Positions 54,046 through 64,000 of a stretch of 64,000 nucleotides of DNA are shown here, piece after piece; within the stretch, counting starts at the first letter, position 1; each line of letters starts with the position of its first letter. The stretch comes from Auanema rhodensis (Eukaryota > Nematoda > Chromadorea > Rhabditida > Rhabditidae). The stretch is taken from assembly GCA_964057225.1 (NCBI GenBank), contig OZ059895.1, forward strand, positions 2,046,001 through 2,110,000, in the 5' to 3' direction. A model generated the notes under the pieces. That model saw only the letters and a list, made by a program, of their open reading frames with translations. It had not been told where the DNA came from and ran no database searches. A program made the position numbers and the translations under genes.

Positions 54046-57000
54046 AAAATGTTTTTGGAAGCAATGTTGAGTGTACATGGAAACTCAACATACACTAATG
54101 CATCATTTTTCAAACGATCATAACTAATTTTTGTATTAAGCGTTTCTCAATGTAGTATAGTGCATTCGATGCGGATTTTTAAGCTGCGTCGATCTGTGTT
54201 ATCAGATTTGCGCTAGCTTAAAAATGCACCGAGATATCAACTGATATAAGTTCACACTTATATCCTCGATTTTCACCCTGAAGAATTAATTTTTTCGTTG
54301 AATAACATCGTCCATCGTCTTTGCCTTGAAAAATGGAATCTAAAAACATCTACTTTTTGCTAAATTATTTTGAAATTTTTCGAAAAAATTTTTGTCAAAA
54401 TGTTTTTGGAAGCAATGTTGAGTGTACATGGAAACTCAACATACACTAATGCATCATTTTTCAAACGATCATAACTAATTTTTGTATTAAGCGTTTCTCA
54501 ATGTAGTATAGTGCATTCGATGCGGATTTTTAAGCTGCGTCGATCTGTGTTATCAGATTTGCGCTAGCTTAAAAATGCACCGAGATATCAACTGATATAA
54601 GTTCACACTTATATCCTCGATTTTCACCCTGAAGAATTAATTTTTTCGTTGAATAACATCGTCCATCGTCTTTGCCTTGAAAAATGGAATCTAAAAACAT
54701 CTACTTTTTGCTAAATTATTTTGAAATTTTTCGAAAAAATTTTTGTCAAAATGTTTTTGGAAGCAATGTTGAGTGTACATGGAAACTCAACATACACTAA
54801 TGCATCATTTTTCAAACGATCATAACTAATTTTTGTATTAAGCGTTTCTCAATGTAGTATAGTGCATTCGATGCGGATTTTTAAGCTGCGTCGATCTGTG
54901 TTATCAGATTTGCGCTAGCTTAAAAATGCACCGAGATATCAACTGATATAAGTTCACACTTATATCCTCGATTTTCACCCTGAAGAATTAATTTTTTCGT
55001 TGAATAACATTGTCCTTCGTCTTTGCCTTGAAAAAAGGAATCTAAAAACATCTACTTTTTGCTAAATTATTTTGAAATTTTTCGAAAAAATTTTTGTCAA
55101 AATGTTTTTGGAAGCAATGTTGAGTGTACATGGAAACTCAACATACACTAATGCATCATTTTTCAAACGATCATAACTAATTTTCGTATTAAGCGTTTCT
55201 CAATGTAGTATAGTGCATTCGATGCGGATTTTTAAGCTGCGTCGATCTGTGTTATCAGATTTGCGCTAGCTTAAAAATGCACCGAGATATCAACTGATAT
55301 AAGTTCACACTTATATCCTCGATTTTCACCCTGAAGAATTTATTTTTTCGTTGAATAACATTGTCCTTCGTCTTTGCCTTGTAAAAAGGAATCTAAAAAC
55401 ATCTACTTTTTGCTAAATTATTTTGAAATTTTTCGAAAAAATTTTTGTCAAAATGTTTTTGGAAGCAATGTTGAGTGTACATGGAAACTCAACATACACT
55501 AATGCATCATTTTTCAAACGATCATAACTAATTTTCGTATTAAGCGTTTCTCAATGTAGTATAGTGCATTCGATGCGGATTTTTAAGCTGCGTCGATTCG
55601 TGTTATCAGATTTGCGCTAGCTTAAAAATGCACCGAGATATCAACTGATATAAGTTCACACTTATATCCTCGATTTTCACCCTGAAGAATTAATTTTTTC
55701 GTTGAATAACATCGTCCATCGTCTTTGCCTTGAAAAATGGAATCTAAAAACATCTACTTTGTGCTAAATTATTTCGAAATTTTTCGAAAAAATTTTTGTC
55801 AAAATGTTTTTGGAAGCAATGTTGAGTGTACATGGAAACTCAACATACACTAATGCATCATTTTTCAAACGATCATAACTAATTTTTGTATTAAGCGTTT
55901 CTCAATGTAGTATAGTGCATTCGATGCGGATTTTTAAGCTGCGTCGATCTGTGTTATCAGATTTGCGCTAGCTTAAAAATGCACCGAGATATCAACTGAT
56001 ATAAGTTCACACTTATATCCTCGATTTTCACCCTGAAGAATTAATTTTTTCGTTGAATAACATCGTCCATCGTCTTTGCCTTGAAAAATGGAATCTAAAA
56101 ACATCTACTTTTTGCTAAATTATTTTGAAATTTTTCGAAAAAATTTTTGTCAAAATGTTTTTGGAAGCAATGTTGAGTGTACATGGAAACTCAACATACA
56201 CTAATGCATCATTTTTCAAACGATCATAACTAATTTTTGTATTAAGCGTTTCTCAATGTAGTATAGTGCATTCGATGCGGATTTTTAAGCTGCGTCGATC
56301 TGTGTTATCAGATTTGCGCTAGCTTAAAAATGCACCGAGATATCAACTGATATAAGTTCACACTTATATCCTCGATTTTCACCCTGAAGAATTAATTTTT
56401 TCGTTGAATAACATCGTCCATCGTCTTTGCCTTGAAAAATGGAATCTAAAAACATCTACTTTTTGCTAAATTATTTTGAAATTTTTCGAAAAAATTTTTG
56501 TCAAAATGTTTTTGGAAGCAATGTTGAGTGTACATGGAAACTCAACATACACTAATGCATCATTTTTCAAACGATCATAACTAATTTTTGTATTAAGCGT
56601 TTCTCAATGTAGTATAGTGCATTCGATGCGGATTTTTAAGCTGCGTCGATCTGTGTTATCAGATTTGCGCTAGCTTAAAAATGCACCGAGATATCAACTG
56701 ATATAAGTTCACACTTATATCCTCGATTTTCACCCTGAAGAATTAATTTTTTCGTTGAATAACATTGTCCTTCGTCTTTGCCTTGAAAAAAGGAATCTAA
56801 AAACATCTACTTTTTGCTAAATTATTTTGAAATTTTTCGAAAAAATTTTTGTCAAAATGTTTTTGGAAGCAATGTTGAGTGTACATGGAAACTCAACATA
56901 CACTAATGCATCATTTTTCAAACGATCATAACTAATTTTCGTATTAAGCGTTTCTCAATGTAGTATAGTGCATTCGATGCGGATTTTTAAGCTGCGTCGA

Positions 57001-57555
57001 TCTGTGTTATCAGATTTGCGCTAGCTTAAAAATGCACCGAGATATCAACTGATATAAGTTCACACTTATATCCTCGATTTTCACCCTGAAGAATTTATTT
57101 TTTCGTTGAATAACATTGTCCTTCGTCTTTGCCTTGTAAAAAGGAATCTAAAAACATCTACTTTTTGCTAAATTATTTTGAAATTTTTCGAAAAAATTTT
57201 TGTCAAAATGTTTTTGGAAGCAATGTTGAGTGTACATGGAAACTCAACATACACTAATGCATCATTTTTCAAACGATCATAACTAATTTTCGTATTAAGC
57301 GTTTCTCAATGTAGTATAGTGCATTCGATGCGGATTTTTAAGCTGCGTCGATTCGTGTTATCAGATTTGCGCTAGCTTAAAAATGCACCGAGATATCAAC
57401 TGATATAAGTTCACACTTATATCCTCGATTTTCACCCTGAAGAATTAATTTTTTCGTTGAATAACATCGTCCATCGTCTTTGCCTTGAAAAATGGAATCT
57501 AAAAACATCTACTTTTTGCTAAATTATTTTGAAATTTTTCGAAAAAATTTTTGTC
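54046..57555. repeat. Array block M155-M164: two 5-monomer (1755-bp) units
   Basis: Units start at 54046 and 55801. The order is two T97G/C208/C264 copies, a C264T/A269T/T289A copy, a T87C/A243T/A269T/A284T/T289A copy, and a T87C copy with TC in place of CT at unit positions 149-150. The last member differs between the units: M159 has T312G and T326C, M164 does not. These pentamers have no 350-bp member and are unrelated in content to those at 18.6-23 kb and 38-45 kb. Confidence 0.85.
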
Positions 57556-60500
57556 AAAATGTTTTTGGAAGCAATGTTGAGTGTACATGAAAACTCAACA
57601 TACACTAATGCATCATTTTTCAAACGATTATAACTAATTTTTGTATTAAGCTTTTCTCAATGTAGTATAGTGCATTCGATGCGGATTTTTAAGCTGCGTC
57701 GATCTGTGTTATCAGATTTGCGCTAGCTTAAAAATGCACCGAGATATCAACTGATATAAGTTCACACTTATATTCTTGATTTTCACCCTGAAGAATTAAT
57801 TTTTTCGTTGAATAACATTGTCCATCGTCTTTGCCTTGAAAAATGGAATCTAAAAACATCTACTTTTTGCTAAATTATTTTGAAATTTTTCGAAAAAATT
57901 TTTGTCAAAATGTTTTTGGAAGCAATGTTGAGTGTACATGGAAACTCAACATACACTAATGCATCATTTTTCAAACGATCATAACTAATTTTTGTATTAA
58001 GCGTTTCTCAATGTAGTATAGTGCATTCGATGCGGATTTTTAAGCTGCGTCGATCTGTGTTATCAGATTTGCGCTAGCTTAAAAATGCACCGAGATATCA
58101 ACTGATATAAGTTCACACTTATATCCTCGATTTTCACCCTGAAGAATTAATTTTTTCGTTGAATAACATTGTCCTTCGTCTTTGCCTTGAAAAAAGGAAT
58201 CTAAAAACATCTACTTTTTGCTAAATTATTTTGAAATTTTTCGAAAAAATTTTTGTCAAAATGTTTTTGGAAGCAATGTTGAGTGTACATGGAAACTCAA
58301 CATACACTAATGCATCATTTTTCAAACGATCATAACTAATTTTCGTATTAAGCGTTTCTCAATGTAGTATAGTGCATTCGATGCGGATTTTTAAGCTGCG
58401 TCGATCTGTGTTATCAGATTTGCGCTAGCTTAAAAATGCACCGAGATATCAACTGATATAAGTTCACACTTATATCCTCGATTTTCACCCTGAAGAATTT
58501 ATTTTTTCGTTGAATAACATTGTCCTTCGTCTTTGCCTTGTAAAAAGGAATCTAAAAACATCTACTTTTTGCTAAATTATTTTGAAATTTTTCGAAAAAA
58601 TTTTTGTCAAAATGTTTTTGGAAGCAATGTTGAGTGTACATGGAAACTCAACATACACTAATGCATCATTTTTCAAACGATCATAACTAATTTTCGTATT
58701 AAGCGTTTCTCAATGTAGTATAGTGCATTCGATGCGGATTTTTAAGCTGCGTCGATTCGTGTTATCAGATTTGCGCTAGCTTAAAAATGCACCGAGATAT
58801 CAACTGATATAAGTTCACACTTATATCCTCGATTTTCACCCTGAAGAATTAATTTTTTCGTTGAATAACATCGTCCATCGTCTTTGCCTTGAAAAATGGA
58901 ATCTAAAAACATCTACTTTTTGCTAAATTATTTTGAAATTTTTCGAAAAAATTTTTGTCAAAATGTTTTTGGAAGCAATGTTGAGTGTACATGAAAACTC
59001 AACATACACTAATGCATCATTTTTCAAACGATTATAACTAATTTTTGTATTAAGCTTTTCTCAATGTAGTATAGTGCATTCGATGCGGATTTTTAAGCTG
59101 CGTCGATCTGTGTTATCAGATTTGCGCTAGCTTAAAAATGCACCGAGATATCAACTGATATAAGTTCACACTTATATTCTTGATTTTCACCCTGAAGAAT
59201 TAATTTTTTCGTTGAATAACATTGTCCATCGTCTTTGCCTTGAAAAATGGAATCTAAAAACATCTACTTTTTGCTAAATTATTTTGAAATTTTTCGAAAA
59301 AATTTTTGTCAAAATGTTTTTGGAAGCAATGTTGAGTGTACATGGAAACTCAACATACACTAATGCATCATTTTTCAAACGATCATAACTAATTTTTGTA
59401 TTAAGCGTTTCTCAATGTAGTATAGTGCATTCGATGCGGATTTTTAAGCTGCGTCGATCTGTGTTATCAGATTTGCGCTAGCTTAAAAATGCACCGAGAT
59501 ATCAACTGATATAAGTTCACACTTATATCCTCGATTTTCACCCTGAAGAATTAATTTTTTCGTTGAATAACATTGTCCTTCGTCTTTGCCTTGAAAAAAG
59601 GAATCTAAAAACATCTACTTTTTGCTAAATTATTTTGAAATTTTTCGAAAAAATTTTTGTCAAAATGTTTTTGGAAGCAATGTTGAGTGTACATGGAAAC
59701 TCAACATACACTAATGCATCATTTTTCAAACGATCATAACTAATTTTCGTATTAAGCGTTTCTCAATGTAGTATAGTGCATTCGATGCGGATTTTTAAGC
59801 TGCGTCGATCTGTGTTATCAGATTTGCGCTAGCTTAAAAATGCACCGAGATATCAACTGATATAAGTTCACACTTATATCCTCGATTTTCACCCTGAAGA
59901 ATTTATTTTTTCGTTGAATAACATTGTCCTTCGTCTTTGCCTTGTAAAAAGGAATCTAAAAACATCTACTTTTTGCTAAATTATTTTGAAATTTTTCGAA
60001 AAAATTTTTGTCAAAATGTTTTTGGAAGCAATGTTGAGTGTACATGGAAACTCAACATACACTAATGCATCATTTTTCAAACGATCATAACTAATTTTCG
60101 TATTAAGCGTTTCTCAATGTAGTATAGTGCATTCGATGCGGATTTTTAAGCTGCGTCGATTCGTGTTATCAGATTTGCGCTAGCTTAAAAATGCACCGAG
60201 ATATCAACTGATATAAGTTCACACTTATATCCTCGATTTTCACCCTGAAGAATTAATTTTTTCGTTGAATAACATCGTCCATCGTCTTTGCCTTGAAAAA
60301 TGGAATCTAAAAACATCTACTTTTTGCTAAATTATTTTGAAATTTTTCGAAAAAATTTTTGTCAAAATGTTTTTGGAAGCAATGTTGAGTGTACATGAAA
60401 ACTCAACATACACTAATGCATCATTTTTCAAACGATTATAACTAATTTTTGTATTAAGCTTTTCTCAATGTAGTATAGTGCATTCGATGCGGATTTTTAA

Positions 60501-61767
60501 GCTGCGTCGATCTGTGTTATCAGATTTGCGCTAGCTTAAAAATGCACCGAGATATCAACTGATATAAGTTCACACTTATATTCTTGATTTTCACCCTGAA
60601 GAATTAATTTTTTCGTTGAATAACATTGTCCATCGTCTTTGCCTTGAAAAATGGAATCTAAAAACATCTACTTTTTGCTAAATTATTTTGAAATTTTTCG
60701 AAAAAATTTTTGTCAAAATGTTTTTGGAAGCAATGTTGAGTGTACATGGAAACTCAACATACACTAATGCATCATTTTTCAAACGATCATAACTAATTTT
60801 TGTATTAAGCGTTTCTCAATGTAGTATAGTGCATTCGATGCGGATTTTTAAGCTGCGTCGATCTGTGTTATCAGATTTGCGCTAGCTTAAAAATGCACCG
60901 AGATATCAACTGATATAAGTTCACACTTATATCCTCGATTTTCACCCTGAAGAATTTATTTTTTCGTTGAATAACATTGTCCTTCGTCTTTGCCTTGAAA
61001 AAAGGAATCTAAAAACATCTACTTTTTGCTAAATTATTTTGAAATTTTTCGAAAAAATTTTTGTCAAAATGTTTTTGGAAGCAATGTTGAGTGTACATGG
61101 AAACTCAACATACACTAATGCATCATTTTTCAAACGATCATAACTAATTTTCGTATTAAGCGTTTCTCAATGTAGTATAGTGCATTCGATGCGGATTTTT
61201 AAGCTGCGTCGATCTGTGTTATCAGATTTGCGCTAGCTTAAAAATGCACCGAGATATCAACTGATATAAGTTCACACTTATATCCTCGATTTTCACCCTG
61301 AAGAATTTATTTTTTCGTTGAATAACATTGTCCTTCGTCTTTGCCTTGTAAAAAGGAATCTAAAAACATCTACTTTTTGCTAAATTATTTTGAAATTTTT
61401 CGAAAAAATTTTTGTCAAAATGTTTTTGGAAGCAATGTTGAGTGTACATGGAAACTCAACATACACTAATGCATCATTTTTCAAACGATCATAACTAATT
61501 TTCGTATTAAGCGTTTCTCAATGTAGTATAGTGCATTCGATGCGGATTTTTAAGCTGCGTCGATTCGTGTTATCAGATTTGCGCTAGCTTAAAAATGCAC
61601 CGAGATATCAACTGATATAAGTTCTCACTTATATCCTCGATTTTCACCCTGAAGAATTAATTTTTTCGTTGAATAACATTGTCCATCGTCTTTGCCTTGA
61701 AAAAAGGAATCTAAAAACATCTACTTTTGGCCAAATTATTTTGAAATTTTTCGAAAAAATTTTTGTC
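57556..61767. repeat. Array block M165-M176: three 4-monomer (1404-bp) units
   Basis: Units start at 57556, 58960 and 60364. The order is a G35A/C74T/C219T/C222T/C264T copy with T97, a T97G/C264T/A269T/T289A copy, a T87C/A243T/A269T/A284T/T289A copy, and a T87C copy with TC at 149-150. The first member is the lead monomer type of the pentamers near 40.7 kb, so two distant HOR families have been joined into one unit. In the third unit the second copy also has A243T, and M176 (61417) gains several private changes, including T209 and C316. Confidence 0.88.
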
Positions 61768-62124
61768 AAAATGTTTTTGGAAGCAATGTTGAGTGTACAT
61801 GGAAACTCAACATACACTAATGCATCATTTTTCAAACGATCATAACTAATTTTCGTATTAAGCGTTTCTCAATGTAGTATAGTGCATTCGATGCGGATTT
61901 TTAAGCTGCGTCGATCTGTGTTATCAGATTTGCGCTAGCTTAAAAATGCACCGAGATATCAACTGATATAAGTATAAGTTCACACTTATATCCTCGATTT
62001 TCACCCTGAAGAATTAATTTTTTCGTTGAATAACATTGTCCATCGTCTTTGCCTTGAAAAAAGGAATCTAAAAACATCTACTTTTTGCCAAATTATTTTG
62101 AAATTTTTCGAAAAAATTTTTGTC
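61768..62124. repeat. 357-bp monomer M177 with a 6-bp tandem duplication
   Basis: ATAAGT occurs twice in a row at 61968-61979, adding six bases inside the left arm of inverted repeat 3. It is the longest copy in the window. It also has T87C, T97G, C264T, T289A and the rare C at unit position 316 (GCCAAATT in place of GCTAAATT), shared only with its left neighbour M176. The next copy, M178 (62125), has a private A near 62174. M176-M178 form a second seam of irregular monomers. Confidence 0.9.
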
Positions 62125-62475
62125 AAAATGTTTTTGGAAGCAATGTTGAGTGTACATGGAAACTCAACATACAATAATGCATCATTTTTCAAACGATCAT
62201 AACTAATTTTCGTATTAAGCGTTTCTCAATGTAGTATAGTGCATTCGATGCGGATTTTTAAGCTGCGTCGATCTGTGTTATCAGATTTGCGCTAGCTTAA
62301 AAATGCACCGAGATATCAACTGATATAAGTTCACACTTATATCCTCGATTTTCACCCTGAAGAATTTATTTTTTCGTTGAATAACATTGTCCTTCGTCTT
62401 TGCCTTGAAAAAAGGAATCTAAAAACATCTACTTTTTGCTAAATTATTTTGAAATTTTTCGAAAAAATTTTTGTC

Positions 62476-64000
62476 AAAATGTTTTTGGAAGCAATGTTGA
62501 GTGTACATGGAAACTCAACATACACTAATGCATCATTTTTCAAACGATCATAACTAATTTTCGTATTAAGCGTTTCTCAATGTAGTATAGTGCATTCGAT
62601 GCGGATTTTTAAGCTGCGTCGATCTGTGTTATCAGATTTGCGCTAGCTTAAAAATGCACCGAGATATCAACTGATATAAGTTTACACTTATATCCTCGAT
62701 TTTCACCCTGAAGAATTAATTTTTTCGTTGAATAACATTGTCCATCGTCTTTGCCTTGAAAAATGGAATCTAAAAACATCTACTTTGTGCTAAATTATTT
62801 CGAAATTTTTCGAAAAAATTTTTGTCAAAATGTTTTTGGAAGCAATGTTGAGTGTACATGGAAACTCAACATACACTAATGCATCATTTTTCAAACGATC
62901 ATAACTAATTTTTGTATTAAGCGTTTCTCAATGTAGTATAGTGCATTCGATGCGGATTTTTAAGCTGCGTCGATCTGTGTTATCAGATTTGCGCTAGCTT
63001 AAAAATGCACCGAGATATCAACTGATATAAGTTCACACTTATATCCTCGATTTTCACCCTGAAGAATTAATTTTTTCGTTGAATAACATCGTCCATCGTC
63101 TTTGCCTTGAAAAATGGAATCTAAAAACATCTACTTTTTGCTAAATTATTTTGAAATTTTTCGAAAAAATTTTTGTCAAAATGTTTTTGGAAGCAATGTT
63201 GAGTGTACATGGAAACTCAACATACACTAATGCATCATTTTTCAAACGATCATAACTAATTTTTGTATTAAGCGTTTCTCAATGTAGTATAGTGCATTCG
63301 ATGCGGATTTTTAAGCTGCGTCGATCTGTGTTATCAGATTTGCGCTAGCTTAAAAATGCACCGAGATATCAACTGATATAAGTTTACACTTATATCCTCG
63401 ATTTTCACCCTGAAGAATTAATTTTTTCGTTGAATAACATTGTCCATCGTCTTTGCCTTGAAAAATGGAATCTAAAAACATCTACTTTGTGCTAAATTAT
63501 TTCGAAATTTTTCGAAAAAATTTTTGTCAAAATGTTTTTGGAAGCAATGTTGAGTGTACATGGAAACTCAACATACACTAATGCATCATTTTTCAAACGA
63601 TCATAACTAATTTTTGTATTAAGCGTTTCTCAATGTAGTATAGTGCATTCGATGCGGATTTTTAAGCTGCGTCGATCTGTGTTATCAGATTTGCGCTAGC
63701 TTAAAAATGCACCGAGATATCAACTGATATAAGTTCACACTTATATCCTCGATTTTCACCCTGAAGAATTAATTTTTTCGTTGAATAACATCGTCCATCG
63801 TCTTTGCCTTGAAAAATGGAATCTAAAAACATCTACTTTTTGCTAAATTATTTTGAAATTTTTCGAAAAAATTTTTGTCAAAATGTTTTTGGAAGCAATG
63901 TTGAGTGTACATGGAAACTCAACATACACTAATGCATCATTTTTCAAACGATCATAACTAATTTTTGTATTAAGCGTTTCTCAATGTAGTATAGTGCATT
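62476..64000. repeat. Array block M179-M183: 2-monomer (702-bp) units, running off the right edge
   Basis: M179 and M181 carry C208T, C264T, T312G and T326C; M180 and M182 carry C208 and C264. M179 still has T87C from the block to its left, the others do not. M183 (63880-64000) is cut by the window edge after 121 bases, with T97G visible. The pattern is the same dimer as at 46.3-49.1 kb and 53.3-54.0 kb. Confidence 0.85.

Larger units (their letters stand above)
1..64000. repeat. Satellite DNA array, 351-bp monomer, 182 complete head-to-tail copies plus one partial
   Basis: A 351-bp unit recurs without interruption and always in the same orientation. I followed the unit start (an AAAATG followed by a T run) at 1, 352, 703, 1054 and so on to 63880. 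The steps are 351 bp except in ten 350-bp, one 352-bp and one 357-bp copy. The unit is about 31% G+C. Adjacent copies usually differ at only a few positions, so homogenisation is strong. No unique sequence, transposon or gene breaks the array, and it runs off both ends of the window. Long A+T-rich arrays of this kind form pericentromeric or centromeric heterochromatin in many animals. That location, and an insect or other arthropod source, are inferences from composition and style; I do not recognise the family by name. Confidence 0.98.

Noticed and set aside
61644-61835. 63-codon open frame on the minus strand in M176/M177
   Set aside because: In ordinary monomers this frame hits a TAG formed by the reverse of GCTAAATT. 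M176 has C at unit position 316, turning TAG into TGG and opening the frame by chance. It lies wholly inside satellite sequence, spans two monomers and has no recognisable domain.
62001-62192. 63-codon open frame on the minus strand in M177/M178
   Set aside because: Same cause: the C at unit position 316 in M177 removes the stop. The predicted protein is almost the same as the one 357 bp to its left, as expected for a repeat and not as evidence of selection.
1-64000. CRISPR array
   Set aside because: Repeats are 351 bp, directly adjacent, with no short repeat/unique spacer alternation.
1-64000. Tandem rRNA, tRNA, histone or 5S gene cluster
   Set aside because: Both strands of the monomer are full of stop codons, it is 31% G+C, and I recognise no rRNA, tRNA or 5S promoter motif in it.
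1-64000. Transposon or helitron-derived repeat
   Set aside because: No terminal repeats, target-site duplications or coding remnants are visible; every junction is monomer to monomer at the same phase.

Overview
The whole window is one uninterrupted satellite DNA array. A 351-bp, A+T-rich monomer (110 G+C of 351 in the first copy, about 31% GC) is repeated head to tail in one orientation from base 1 to base 64000. By tracking monomer starts I count 182 complete copies plus a 121-bp partial copy at the right edge. The length balance agrees: 182 x 351, minus ten 1-bp deletions, plus one 1-bp and one 6-bp insertion, puts the last monomer start at 63880, where it is found. I see no gene, RNA gene, transposon, CRISPR array or unique sequence. 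The array runs off both ends, so its true length and flanks are unknown. This is a eukaryotic heterochromatin/centromere-type satellite from a long-read assembly. The base composition and style resemble arthropod (insect) satellites, but the species cannot be named from sequence alone.

Monomer numbers (M1 to M183) and monomer positions below use base 1 of the window as position 1 of the unit. Neighbouring monomers differ at few sites, but the same diagnostic variants recur with fixed spacing, so the array has higher-order repeat (HOR) structure that changes along the window. 1-5616: loosely repeated 5-monomer pattern. 5617-9477: 4-monomer units. 9478-14391: 7-monomer units. 14392-16848: 3-monomer units. 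16849-18603: a five-monomer block. 18604 to about 23000: 5-monomer units marked by a 350-bp monomer. About 12.3-23.2 kb is then copied in tandem as 23.2-34.0 kb, a 31-monomer, 10,878-bp segmental duplication. A third partial copy of ten of these monomers lies at about 34.4-37.8 kb. 37.9-44.9 kb returns to the 5-monomer unit with chimeric monomers. 44.9-46.3 kb is a seam of divergent monomers. 46.3-54.0 kb is mainly 2-monomer (702-bp) units, 54.0-57.6 kb 5-monomer units, 57.6-61.8 kb 4-monomer units, 61.8-62.5 kb another irregular seam, and 62.5-64.0 kb 2-monomer units again.

Within the monomer, substitutions are uneven. Positions about 99-206, which hold a large imperfect hairpin with a perfect 11-bp outer stem (130-140 with 170-180), are nearly invariant. 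Positions 207-351 carry most of the variant sites. Two other inverted repeats (19-46 and 198-219) vary mostly in their loops. The best candidates for something worth study are this conserved dyad core and the nested record of unequal exchange. Sequence alone cannot show whether the core is bound by a protein or only reflects homogenisation.
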